Part shown: piece after piece, positions 18,360-27,948 of the stretch
Numbering within the stretch: position 1 is the first letter of the stretch
How the letters are laid out: every line of letters starts with the position of its first letter
Source: SIG440 sp045586925
Lineage (GTDB): Bacteria; Bacillota; Clostridia; Monoglobales; Monoglobaceae
Reading direction: 5' to 3'
Assembly (NCBI GenBank): GCA_045586925.1
Contig: JAZNBG010000012.1
Span: 1 to 64,000, forward strand
Length of the DNA: 64,000 nt
Notes under the pieces: generated by a model
The model's database searches: none
Seen by the model: only the letters and a program-made list of their open reading frames with translations
What the model was told of the DNA's origin: nothing
Made by a program: the position numbers and the translations under genes

Positions 18360-19931
18360 CTATTTCTGAAATTCCTTAGGAGATTTTCCCATCACCTTTT
18401 TGAACATTCTTGAAAATTGGTCGGCATTTTGATAACCCACACGCATAGCTACCTCGTAAATCTTAAGATTTTGATTTTGAAGCAACTGTACAGCCATATC
18501 CATCCTGACCTTCATAAGATACTGCGTAAAGCTCATACCAACTTTTTTCTGAAACATTCTGCTCAGATGGCCCTCGCTCACCTCCAACAACTCTGCAAGA
18601 GTGTTAAGAGAAATCTGTTCATCATAATGATTTTTTATATAGTTTACAGCTTTGTATATACCACTTCTACATGCGATAGCATCAGCAATATCAAAAAGGC
18701 TTTTAACAAGCCATTCGTTCATTTCACTTAGGTCAGCCTTATCCCTGATAGAATCATAATTAAAAACAGTTACTGCAATATCGTTATCCAAACCATTTTC
18801 TTCCACAAAGTTAAACATTTCAATATAGTACAAATAAAAAAGATTTTTAATCTTCTCAACCTTATCAAATCCCACATTTTCGTATGAGACTCTCAGCTTA
18901 AATGCGCCGTTGCGGATCTTATCCGATTCTGTAGTTGTCAGCAGTTTTTTAATCTGCTGCACTCTCCTTGCAACATCAATATCCTCACCAGTGTATTTAA
19001 TATCATTATAATCTATAAATCTGCCGTGACCCGAAACAAAGCTGTAAGCACAAGCACTTCTTGCTTCACGGTAGATTATTTTCAAATCAGTATAATTGTG
19101 ACACACGGAACTTAATCCGCAATCTATTTCAAGGCTGAAACACATATTCATCGCTAAACGGACATCATCAAAAAATTTCCGTAAAGCTTCGGTTTGCTTG
19201 TCTTCAACATTACACACAACGGGAAACTCATTGGGAAGGTTGTAAAAAACATATAAATTGTTATATTTTCGGCAAATTTCTTCAAGCACATTAAGAATTG
19301 CATACTTAAAAATTTCGCGTTCTCCCTTCCAGAACTTTTCCTCAGCAGTGTAATAATCCGGTATAGATAATACCATTATAAATAAATTGTGCTCCTGCAA
19401 ATATATTTCTTGTTCATTTAATTGCTTCTCAGTAGTTTTTGCATCCGCACCCCATATCAGGTTTTTAAGCAATTTTTCATAATTTATCATACGTGAGTGC
19501 TTGTCTACGGATGTGCCATCATTTATTTCAGATTGAGCCACGGTATGCAAACGGCTTGTTTGAATTTCTTCTCTTATTTTAAATAATGTTTTCAAAATAG
19601 CCTGTGGGTCTAATTCGATTTTAAGGAAATATTCTTTAACACCAAGATTGTATGCTTCTTTAACGAGATGAAATTCATCAAAACCACTCATAACAACAAA
19701 TCTGGTTTCAGGGAATTCTAAAGAAGCATTTTTAATCAACTCAAGACCTGACATAACAGGCATTTTAAGATCTGTAATTACAATATCCACAGGATTTTTG
19801 CGCATAAATTCAAGTGCAACCTTGCCGTTATGTGCACTTCCGACCAGTGAAAATCCGTTTTTTTCCCATTCAATAAGCGATGTGTATGCATCACGCATGA
19901 TTGGCTCATCATCAACCACTAAAACCCTCAT
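18360..19931 (-). CDS. YesN-type response regulator with AraC output domain
   Basis: A 523-aa regulator. The N-terminal receiver has 'VVDDEP' and phosphorylatable Asp54 in 'VITDLKMP'. A middle region of about 250 residues is poorly conserved, as is usual for the family. The C-terminal two-helix-turn-helix AraC domain (about 425-523) contains 'LAELLEVSEGHLSRMFQKK' and 'VAMRVGYQNADQFSRMFKK'. AGGAGG precedes the start by 10 nt. Partner of the adjacent YesM-like kinase. It probably activates the transporter and hydrolase operons of the element; no operator was recognised. Confidence 0.92.
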   Translation of the reverse strand: MRVLVVDDEPIMRDAYTSLIEWEKNGFSLVGSAHNGKVALEFMRKNPVDIVITDLKMPVMSGLELIKNASLEFPETRFVVMSGFDEFHLVKEAYNLGVKEYFLKIELDPQAILKTLFKIREEIQTSRLHTVAQSEINDGTSVDKHSRMINYEKLLKNLIWGADAKTTEKQLNEQEIYLQEHNLFIMVLSIPDYYTAEEKFWKGEREIFKYAILNVLEEICRKYNNLYVFYNLPNEFPVVCNVEDKQTEALRKFFDDVRLAMNMCFSLEIDCGLSSVCHNYTDLKIIYREARSACAYSFVSGHGRFIDYNDIKYTGEDIDVARRVQQIKKLLTTTESDKIRNGAFKLRVSYENVGFDKVEKIKNLFYLYYIEMFNFVEENGLDNDIAVTVFNYDSIRDKADLSEMNEWLVKSLFDIADAIACRSGIYKAVNYIKNHYDEQISLNTLAELLEVSEGHLSRMFQKKVGMSFTQYLMKVRMDMAVQLLQNQNLKIYEVAMRVGYQNADQFSRMFKKVMGKSPKEFQK

Positions 19932-19976
19932 CAGCCGTTATCCTCCTTTGTGAATATCATTTGTAAAAAGGTACAT

Positions 19977-19997
19977 GCGGCGAAACAAGTTCGCCGC
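19977..19997 (-). terminator. GC-rich hairpin after the 20-kb remnant
   Basis: GCGGCGAA-N5-TTCGCCGC. On the minus strand it is followed about 9 nt later by CTTTTT. It lies 16 nt after the stop at 20013 and before the response-regulator gene, so it probably ends the surface-protein transcript and separates it from the regulators. Confidence 0.6.
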
Positions 19998-20012
19998 GGC
20001 ACCATACTATTT

Positions 20013-20622
20013 TTATTGCAGCATTATATTAACCACATCACTATCAAAATATTCTCTTTCAGCAACAGCAAAAGTTAATTCTGTGGTATCTGTAGCTTTC
20101 AACGTTACTTTTGATGAAACAAGCGGATTATCCGTATCATCATTCAGGTAAATAACTAGGTTTCTCTCCTGCGCTGAATCAGAAGAGTTTAATACTGTAA
20201 TTTTTATATTAACAGGGATTATGCCTGTCGGATAGGATAATTTCCTATTACCATAGTAAAACGACATATCCAATATTCCTATATCATCTGTTCCCACATC
20301 ATATCCTGCATTGATTTGTGCAGTATAAGAACCTATGCCGGCATCTCCCGAAAGAGTTTTTACATCATCTGCAACAGATACTGTATATAAATTATACACC
20401 GTTTGTGGATCAATAACAAGTGTAACTTCCTTAGAAACCGGATTATATAAAACTTCTTTTACCTCGGTCTCCTGAATATCCGTGTTATCATATACAGAAA
20501 AATTCTCTTTGGTAAGTTTTGCAGGATTAAGCTCACTGTCACCGGCATAGCTTAATGTATAAATGGCATTACTTAAAGGTTCAGACCGGTCAAAGCCCAC
20601 CTCCAACGAACTCGTCAGGAAT
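20013..20622 (-). pseudogene. C-terminal remnant of a LamG/Ig-type secreted protein
   Basis: An open frame of about 200 codons without a credible start. It begins abruptly inside an SbsA-Ig-like domain ('FDRSEPLSNAIYTLSYAG', 'LTKENFSVYDN', 'SKEVTLVIDP') and ends with a beta-sandwich ('IPVNIKITVLNSS'). This is the same domain order as the C-termini of the 811-aa and 817-aa paralogs nearby. It overlaps the end of the 811-aa gene in another frame. The 811-aa protein already has its full C-terminal domain set, so this looks like the tail of a third copy left after deletion or recombination. A single-base frameshift adding an extra domain to the 811-aa protein is the alternative. Confidence 0.55.
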
Positions 20623-23025
20623 AACCACCGGAATAAGATTGTCAAGTCCCTTCCAGATAAACAGCTTAACATCGCTTGTTGCCTCGCTGAGTGCTGTCAA
20701 GCCTGTAATCTGAGCAGTGTATACAACAGATGCTCCGTCTGTCTCGGCGTCAGCTACCTGAACGCCTGCGAGTGTATTGTTATCATAAACTGCCAGAATT
20801 CCCACAGGTGTAGCACCTGTCCAATTTGAAAGTGTTGCCACCACACTGACACCGGTTGCACCGTTCAGATTTGTCAGCTCATTCATATTTCCGTCATAGT
20901 AGAAGGCCTCTACGCTGGGAGCACCTGCTGCAGTAAATGCAACCTTGCTTCCGCTGCAGGCAAAACCGTCTGCATCAGTTGCATTTGCCAAAGAAATACT
21001 ATAAATACCATTAAGGTCTTCAGCAAAGGTAAGAGTAACTGTTCTGTCAACCGAATTGAATGACGGAGTTGCACTTACAGTTGCACCGGTGGAATCCGTT
21101 ACAACAATGTTTGCTTCCTCGCCACTTGCCAAATCATTGTTAAGAGCCAATGTAACAGATTTTGTGTCGGCATTATAATCTTCTGCCTTTAAAACCTTTG
21201 TACGCTTTTGGGTATAAACCTTAATATCGCTGTAACGGTTTTCAGCAGTCCATGTATCTGCCGCCTGAGGATAAATATGTGAGAAAAGCAAGCTGCTCAT
21301 CTTGTTCGGAAATGCAGTTGCACTCTGAGCTGAGCCAAATGCTGATGATGGTTTGAAGGTGGTTGTATAACCATCATTCAAATCCTTCATCTCATAACCA
21401 AGATATTTTGCGCCGTCTGAATTCTCATATGTACCGAAAGCCATTCGGATATGTGCAAAGCCATTACTGTCTTTTCTCATAGTATGAGCACTTCCTTTTG
21501 CACCCTCACTGTCATATGGATAGAACAGCATGTTAGCGTTCCAGAATTCTCCTGCTGATGCAATAGCAGCTCCGTTAATACGCATAAAGTTGCGAGCTAC
21601 ATTCCTTGCTGCTGCACCTTCTTCTTTAGCAGTCAGCTCTGAGCCGAGTTTGACCTCAACAACATGTATATCATCAATATCCATAGTAGTATCAAGCGCA
21701 ACAGACGGAGTATATGTTACCTTATAATCCTTGGCATCTGTTGTCGGATTTACTGCCAGATAATAGTCACCATCCGTTGTCTGATTGATTGACATTGCAC
21801 TGGTATCACCGGAAATACTGTTGCTCATATATGTGATATGGGAAATTGTCGGAACTGATGTCTCGCCTGTAAAGTCCTCATTGACAATATAACTTTTTGC
21901 AGCAGTAAAGGTGTAGTCTGCGGCAGTGATATTTTTGCCAGATATTGACTTAACTGTTGCAGGAATTGTAAGCTTATATGAAGCACCCTCTTCCAGCTTT
22001 CCGTATTCTACAGTAACAATATCAGCAGCGGCACTTACAATATATGCGCCTTTGATAGCAGAACCATCAGCTTTTGTGAGAGTAATTCCGCTAATAGTTG
22101 ATGCATCAACATTCTCGCTGAAGTCAACAGCAACATCACCTGCATTTACACCGATTGTAGTATCAGCACTTACGTCCTCAATTTCAAACGCCACATAATC
22201 ATCTTCACTTGTGCTGTGCTTTGATGAAATCTGAGCATCTGTGAGAATTGTATTATAAATCTTAACATCAGCTATGTCACCCAGAAATGAAGAACCCAAA
22301 TAATGCTGATTTCCTATAATAAAGTAAAGATTATCTTCGGAAGTGCGTGTTGTTTCATTTTCCTTTGTGCTGGCTGCCGCAATCTTTGTTCCGTTTACAT
22401 AAACGCTACCTGTCCATTTTCCCACAGTTGCGTCTTCAGCAGATGTAGGATTCCACTTTCTTGTAAATACAAAGTGGGTCCACTTGCCGTTCAGGTTCAA
22501 ATTAAACAACTTGCTGTGCATTTCATAGTTTGTTGTTGCACTTTCACCGCCCGGTCTGTAATGCATATTAGAACCATTACAGAAAATATCAAGCTTATTA
22601 TCAGCCGCAGAGCCACCGCCTGTTGCTAAAGCCGCCATACGGTAACTAACACCACTATCTCCATTGTTCAAAAATCTCGGTCTTGCCCAGAACTCAATGG
22701 TCATTTCGTCGTTATCTTTAAGTCCGTCATCCATAACCTTAATATACTTGTCTGCCGCTGTCGAGTCGTCCTTTGACTGTCTGAATACAAGATAAGGTCT
22801 GCCATTGATTGTTCCTGTTGAAGGAGCCTTGCCCAGATAGTAAGTGGTTGAATTACCTGCAACTGAGTTTGAAACCTGAATGCCTTCTGCGGTTGAGCCC
22901 GACAAATCAAGGTCGAAAATCAGTCCTTCGTCTGTTGAATCAGCGGATACGGTAAATGATGCCATACTAAGCAGCATTGAAACCACAATAATTGCCGAAA
23001 CAAACTTGTTCATTGCCTTTTTCAT
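20590..23025 (-). CDS. secreted LamG/Ig-like domain protein
   Basis: An 811-aa exported protein with a signal peptide ending near residue 29 (SADSTDEG). Next comes a LamG/concanavalin-like lectin domain (about 35-255; 'MTIEFWARPRFLN', 'KWTHFVFTRKWNP', 'LGDIADVKIYNTILT'), an SbsA-Ig-like domain ('VDFSENVDASTISGITL'), a central beta-sandwich and C-terminal Ig-like repeats. The LamG fold commonly binds glycans. It is a paralog of the protein at 27949-30402, and with the neighbouring SLH proteins it may form a glycan-binding surface layer. GGAGG lies 8 nt before the ATG. Confidence 0.78.
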   Translation of the reverse strand: MKKAMNKFVSAIIVVSMLLSMASFTVSADSTDEGLIFDLDLSGSTAEGIQVSNSVAGNSTTYYLGKAPSTGTINGRPYLVFRQSKDDSTAADKYIKVMDDGLKDNDEMTIEFWARPRFLNNGDSGVSYRMAALATGGGSAADNKLDIFCNGSNMHYRPGGESATTNYEMHSKLFNLNLNGKWTHFVFTRKWNPTSAEDATVGKWTGSVYVNGTKIAAASTKENETTRTSEDNLYFIIGNQHYLGSSFLGDIADVKIYNTILTDAQISSKHSTSEDDYVAFEIEDVSADTTIGVNAGDVAVDFSENVDASTISGITLTKADGSAIKGAYIVSAAADIVTVEYGKLEEGASYKLTIPATVKSISGKNITAADYTFTAAKSYIVNEDFTGETSVPTISHITYMSNSISGDTSAMSINQTTDGDYYLAVNPTTDAKDYKVTYTPSVALDTTMDIDDIHVVEVKLGSELTAKEEGAAARNVARNFMRINGAAIASAGEFWNANMLFYPYDSEGAKGSAHTMRKDSNGFAHIRMAFGTYENSDGAKYLGYEMKDLNDGYTTTFKPSSAFGSAQSATAFPNKMSSLLFSHIYPQAADTWTAENRYSDIKVYTQKRTKVLKAEDYNADTKSVTLALNNDLASGEEANIVVTDSTGATVSATPSFNSVDRTVTLTFAEDLNGIYSISLANATDADGFACSGSKVAFTAAGAPSVEAFYYDGNMNELTNLNGATGVSVVATLSNWTGATPVGILAVYDNNTLAGVQVADAETDGASVVYTAQITGLTALSEATSDVKLFIWKGLDNLIPVVIPDEFVGGGL

Positions 23026-23076
23026 AGTCTTTTCCTCCTAAAAATATATTTTTTTGATTAGGCTAGTTGAATAATT

Positions 23077-24798
23077 CTATGATGTAATAATATTATAAAG
23101 AACTTTTGCCGCCTGTGCACGTGTCGCACCGGCTTTTGGCGCAAAACTGCCGTCACCCACACCATTTACTATGCCCTTGCTGCCAAAGTATGCAACAGCC
23201 GTTTTTGCATAACTGCTGATTTTATCAGCATCGCTAAAATTCGGTGTTACATTTGTTTCAGTAATCTTCATAGCACGATAAAGTATGGTGACCATATCTT
23301 CTCTGGTGATATTATCATCGGGGTTAAATTTACCCACACTGTCACCAAGAACAATACCCTCTCTGTATGCCATTGCAGCATAAGGTGCAAACCAGTCATC
23401 TGCTGTAACATCTGAAAAAGGTGTTTTGGTGTCTGATGATTTTAGTGCCATTGCAACAGTTATCATTTTAATAAACTCTGCGCGTGTCACATTATCATCA
23501 GGAGCAAAAGTATTATCTCCGTGACCGCTTATAATTCCGCGTTCACAAAGGAGCTGAACGGCATCATATGCCCAGTGAGAAGAATTCATATCACTGAAAT
23601 TCTTTTTACCGCCTTGTATATTTGCCGTTGCGCCTGCTCCTCCTGTGCTGTTCGTTCCTCCGATAACAACAGAGTCTCTGCCGCCACCGTTGCCTTTATT
23701 ACCGCCGTTGTTGCCACCAACAGATGGGGGATCACCCGCAGGAGGGTTTAACTTAAGTATTTCGGCGTTAAGAGCCGAAGCAGCACTTGCATATGTATCA
23801 TAAACAGTGCCTGTAATATTAGTAAAGCACTGGGATTGCTTGGAAACAGTCAATTCGCTGAGAGCATCCTTTTCAATAACGAAAAGTTGAGGAAGTGCAA
23901 GCATCATTTCTTTTACAACACTACTCCTCTTTTCAGCAATTACCGATAAAAGTGCACTCTCATAAACATAAGACTTAATTTTATCAACAGTGTCAAGATT
24001 ATCTGCCACCACAAGCTTATTTTTGAAGGTTTCAGAGGTCTTTACTGTTTCAAGATAAGATGTTATAACCGATTCACTGTATTCAGTTTCACCAGCATCA
24101 GCGTTAAAACCTAAAGCGTCATAGTATCTTGTAAGCCACGCAGACACATCGCTGGCATCTTCAATAGATTCAAAAAGCGAAATGCAAATAGCATCAGCAT
24201 ATGCGTCAAAAAGCTTTTTAGTTTCAGCTTTTATCTGTTCTCTGTTTGCTTCACCCTCATGACTATCAGGTAAATTATAGCTGACCCTTGACATTACTGT
24301 TTCAAACATTGCTGCGCCATCAGCACTAAGCAAGCTGTAATCACTAATATCCAATGATAACTCAGCAGCATTTGTGCTTAATGCACTTCCGATGTTTGAC
24401 GCATCCTTGATTATTCTCAAGATTGCAAGAATTCTGTCCGGTCCGATATATTTATACGGGGCAGTTATCGGAGCAGTTAGTTCCTGTCCGGTAATTTCAA
24501 AGGTGTAATCTCCGCTTACGAGAGATTCGGGTAGTAAAATTTTGTCAAACTCATAAACCACATCACCGCCTTGGAAAAAACTCGTTGTAGCTTCTGCCAG
24601 AATATCGTTACCGCTGCCATCCTTCATACGAAGTATCAAATCGGTTCTTGCACGGCTTGTTTCAAGATTCCCCGAAACAATTACACTATACTCGCTTACA
24701 TCTGCTGTTATCTCAGGCACATCTGCCGAAGCAATACAAAGGTTGAATAACAATGACACACACATTATTATTGCGGTTATTTTTATTTTTGCTTTCAT
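23077..24798 (-). CDS. SLH-domain surface protein
   Basis: A 573-aa exported protein. Signal peptide at the N-terminus (hydrophobic stretch ending CIASADVPE), a beta-sandwich, a mostly helical region without recognised motif, a Gly/Asn-rich linker near residue 370 ('GGNNGGNKGNGGG'), then three S-layer homology repeats ('DMNSSHWAYDAVQLLCERG', 'DVTADDWFAPYAAMAYREG', 'ISSYAKTAVAYFGSKG', with TRAEF/TREDM/TRAQA motifs). The SLH triplet anchors it to the wall polymer, so it could hold a surface complex. Start chosen at the ATG after GGGGTGG; an in-frame GTG three codons earlier is possible. Confidence 0.82.
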   Translation of the reverse strand: MKAKIKITAIIMCVSLLFNLCIASADVPEITADVSEYSVIVSGNLETSRARTDLILRMKDGSGNDILAEATTSFFQGGDVVYEFDKILLPESLVSGDYTFEITGQELTAPITAPYKYIGPDRILAILRIIKDASNIGSALSTNAAELSLDISDYSLLSADGAAMFETVMSRVSYNLPDSHEGEANREQIKAETKKLFDAYADAICISLFESIEDASDVSAWLTRYYDALGFNADAGETEYSESVITSYLETVKTSETFKNKLVVADNLDTVDKIKSYVYESALLSVIAEKRSSVVKEMMLALPQLFVIEKDALSELTVSKQSQCFTNITGTVYDTYASAASALNAEILKLNPPAGDPPSVGGNNGGNKGNGGGRDSVVIGGTNSTGGAGATANIQGGKKNFSDMNSSHWAYDAVQLLCERGIISGHGDNTFAPDDNVTRAEFIKMITVAMALKSSDTKTPFSDVTADDWFAPYAAMAYREGIVLGDSVGKFNPDDNITREDMVTILYRAMKITETNVTPNFSDADKISSYAKTAVAYFGSKGIVNGVGDGSFAPKAGATRAQAAKVLYNIITS

Positions 24799-24813
24799 TT
24801 CATCCACCCCCCG

Positions 24814-27800
24814 TTATAACGCTACATCTTTGTAAACAACAATCAACTCTGTTCCACCGTCGTTAAGGTATACAAATACAGTATCGTTAACTGTAACATT
24901 CTGTGCTGTCAATCCATAATCAAATGTATATTCACCACGCCGTCCGTCTGTGTTCACTATTATAACATCAGCAGAAGACCGTTCGATAAGCTCGACAATA
25001 TTCTCGATTGTTCCATCAATAATCAGCGTGCCAAGGTCAACTGCCATATAATCATTGGTTTTTTGGGATATCTTTCCGTAAAGCCATCTGACCTCGCGGC
25101 TTGTTCCGGTAGTAAGCCTTGCATCAGCAGATACTATTGCACTTGCAGAATTTCTTACAGATACACCATCACGGAAAGCAAGATACTCGGCTGCGAATAT
25201 TTCATTTTCTGCATTGAGCTTTACTCGTATCATATCTCCCGGAAGTGCATCCTTAAGAATATCTGTTGCATATGTATCGCTTGTTAATAGGTAACTTACT
25301 TTTGCTCTGCCATCAATACCTTCGACATTGTATACAATATTCCCATTTTCATCCATAGATGTTGTTAATCCTGTAAACAAGAAAGGTTTCCCATAGCTTG
25401 TAGAGGTGTGTCTGTTTCTCCACACAAATACATCACCGCTATAATCATCACCAAAGGTTGAATATACTTCCCCAACAGGATAAGCGGTATCAGCTATACT
25501 ATTACCTATTTTGCTCATTGCCCAGTTTTCTTCATTAGGGCGTGCGTTTGCGAAATATGTAATCATAGTTGCTGAGGTCGGAACAAAATATTTTCCTATA
25601 GCGTAGCTTACATTACTGCTGTCTTTTACATTTACAGTCATAATCCCGTTTTGATAGTTATGGGTTACGCTATCGCCCTTTGTAAGCTGCTTAAAAGTAT
25701 CATCTTTACCTTCGTCACCTTTAAGCAAAGTATCCATCCAAACAATCTGATTATCCTTATTTAATGAATATACCAAAGGTTTTTCTGTAGTGAGTGCAGA
25801 AAGCCCCGCCCAAGAACCTGAACCGTTTATAGCTGAATTACTGTCATTTATCCGAATTCCATCAATTTTCACTTTTTTGGCAAGCTCAAACACCTCAGCA
25901 TGACCAGTTGATGTGAAAAGCCTCACCACTGCCTTTGACTCTATTCCGGATATTTTAAGAGCACCGGCAAGATAAAGACCAATCATACGCTCTGATGTGT
26001 CACCAAATTCGTAATCGGTAATATATCCGTTTATATCCAATCTGAAAATACCACTTTGTCCTACCTCAAGAGTTGTCGTACACCAAGGTGATACATTATA
26101 CGGGTTTCCATCTATGTACACCATTTTGTCAGTTGCGTTATAGGTTGATATTTTACCTGAAATTTCCTCTGTGTTGACATAAACTCTTATGTATTTGTCG
26201 CCTGTTTTGTTTTTGCTGGCAAATACACTTATTAAATCATTCTCTTCCAAGTCAGCTATGGTTATTATTTCATCAAGCTTTTTTATAAAGACAGTAGCAT
26301 CATCTGTGTTTAAACCAACTCTTCTGTTTGTGTTATAATCAACTATAAACCCATCATTTATATCTATGCTGCCAACAACGTAATTGACATATTCATCAAT
26401 CATAACAGTGTTTAAGTGATTTCTGCCGTTCTCAATTAAAGTAATTGTTCCACAGAAATCTTCAACGGAGTTGATTATGTTTTCAACAGAATCATCAATT
26501 GCAATGCCATTATACAAAACGGCTGTGTCCTTATTGATTTTAAAGCTGATTTTTTTGTCCTTATCATTATAATAAACTATTTCATCATCGCTGATAACCT
26601 CTATATCCAAGTTCAGCGGAGAAATTTCAGTAATGGTAGTTTTTGACATTGGAACAATAGCAGCAAGTGTTTTTACGCCGCTTTCATCCTTGGTATAATA
26701 AAATTCACAATCCATACCCAGCATTGCAACTGCATTTGTTTTGCCCGTTTTATAAACCTCGTTGTTAATAACAACTTGCGTCTTATCTACGTCAGTCTCG
26801 GGAATATACAAATTCGAAAGATAATTTGTATTTACTATGCCGTAACCCATATACATCTTTTGGGTTTTGTAAAGCAAGCCTTCGATTTCTTTGTAAACTG
26901 AATTACCTCTGTCAATACCTGTTAAAGCAAGAGCATTGGCGTCAATTGCATTATATATCAGGCGCACCATGTCTGTACGTCTCAGATAATCATAGGCGCC
27001 TATATCCGAAAGGCTGAATTTCTCTTCTGATGCAACACGGATATACCCCAGAGGATATCCACCCCGCACATTTGCCATAGAGTCAAAATCAAGTACACGG
27101 CAGATAACTGCTAAGGCATCCACATAACAAATAAAGTCATCCGGGCGAAATGTTTCGGCTGTGACGCCATTTACAATACCTGTTTCAGTCAGAAATGCAA
27201 TCGCCTGTGCGTAGTACTTTTCGGGATTTACATCAGTAAACTGAGTTTTAAAAGTTGTTTCCTTGGCATCCTCTATTCCATAAAGCTTAAATATGGAATA
27301 AGCAAATTCGCCTCTTGTAACAGGCATCTGAGAGTCAAATCTGTTCCCATCATAATTCCTGAGCAAGCCAAGTTGATAGAGAATATTAATCTCGCGTTTA
27401 TTTAAATCATCACCAATGTCTGTATACGCATCAGAATTATCATATCGGGGAATATCTTCGCCCGCCTCTCTTGGCTTATAAAACTTTATTTCGTATATAT
27501 CACTGGTGCTGTTTGCATTTGTAATATATAAGTCATGTACTCCTGTTATTTCTTTCTCAAGCTCAGCTCTGCATACAACAGGTGTAGCAAAAGCACCACT
27601 GGGTATTATAGGAACTGTGGCAATACGCATACCGTCAGGAGCGTCGACTCTCAACTCAACCGCTTTTGAATATCCCTCGGGAACACCTACTGAAACCTCA
27701 ACCGCATTTGGAGAGGTTTCACCGAAATCCAGTTCCTTGTAACATGCCCAATCGCCCACCCATATACCGCCTAATTTCTTATTAGTAGTAAATGAGGCAC

Positions 27801-27936
27801 GATCACACTTATAATCATCAATTGCCGTAGCACTGAATCCGATATACGGGTCAAGCCCAGCTGCCCTAACCATAACTAATCCGCAATTCAAAACAAGGGA
27901 CACGATGAGCATTAAAGATAAAATTCTATTTTTCAT
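24814..27936 (-). CDS. large SLH-domain surface protein
   Basis: A 1040-aa exported protein. Signal peptide 1-25, a short N-terminal beta-sandwich ('LDFGETSPNAVEVSVGVPEG', CBM-like), then SLH motifs between about 180 and 330 ('NKREINILYQLGLL', 'TRGEFAYSIFKLYG', 'YYAQAIAFLTETGIVNGV', 'RTDMVRLIYNA'). A long beta-rich C-terminal region with repeated 'Y/F-V-D-G' type strands follows. No enzyme motif is visible. It is 16 nt upstream of the 573-aa SLH gene and is probably co-expressed. Likely a wall-anchored scaffold; the function is inferred only from domain type. Confidence 0.75.
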   Translation of the reverse strand: MKNRILSLMLIVSLVLNCGLVMVRAAGLDPYIGFSATAIDDYKCDRASFTTNKKLGGIWVGDWACYKELDFGETSPNAVEVSVGVPEGYSKAVELRVDAPDGMRIATVPIIPSGAFATPVVCRAELEKEITGVHDLYITNANSTSDIYEIKFYKPREAGEDIPRYDNSDAYTDIGDDLNKREINILYQLGLLRNYDGNRFDSQMPVTRGEFAYSIFKLYGIEDAKETTFKTQFTDVNPEKYYAQAIAFLTETGIVNGVTAETFRPDDFICYVDALAVICRVLDFDSMANVRGGYPLGYIRVASEEKFSLSDIGAYDYLRRTDMVRLIYNAIDANALALTGIDRGNSVYKEIEGLLYKTQKMYMGYGIVNTNYLSNLYIPETDVDKTQVVINNEVYKTGKTNAVAMLGMDCEFYYTKDESGVKTLAAIVPMSKTTITEISPLNLDIEVISDDEIVYYNDKDKKISFKINKDTAVLYNGIAIDDSVENIINSVEDFCGTITLIENGRNHLNTVMIDEYVNYVVGSIDINDGFIVDYNTNRRVGLNTDDATVFIKKLDEIITIADLEENDLISVFASKNKTGDKYIRVYVNTEEISGKISTYNATDKMVYIDGNPYNVSPWCTTTLEVGQSGIFRLDINGYITDYEFGDTSERMIGLYLAGALKISGIESKAVVRLFTSTGHAEVFELAKKVKIDGIRINDSNSAINGSGSWAGLSALTTEKPLVYSLNKDNQIVWMDTLLKGDEGKDDTFKQLTKGDSVTHNYQNGIMTVNVKDSSNVSYAIGKYFVPTSATMITYFANARPNEENWAMSKIGNSIADTAYPVGEVYSTFGDDYSGDVFVWRNRHTSTSYGKPFLFTGLTTSMDENGNIVYNVEGIDGRAKVSYLLTSDTYATDILKDALPGDMIRVKLNAENEIFAAEYLAFRDGVSVRNSASAIVSADARLTTGTSREVRWLYGKISQKTNDYMAVDLGTLIIDGTIENIVELIERSSADVIIVNTDGRRGEYTFDYGLTAQNVTVNDTVFVYLNDGGTELIVVYKDVAL

Positions 27937-27948
27937 TCTGTTCCCTCC

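Noticed and set aside
20013..20672. Independent 219-aa gene
   Set aside because: The first residues are an out-of-frame reading of the 811-aa gene, there is no start signal, and the domain begins abruptly; treated as a remnant.
23077..24798. Cellulosomal dockerin or cohesin
   Set aside because: The repeats fit SLH motifs; there are no duplicated calcium-binding dockerin loops.
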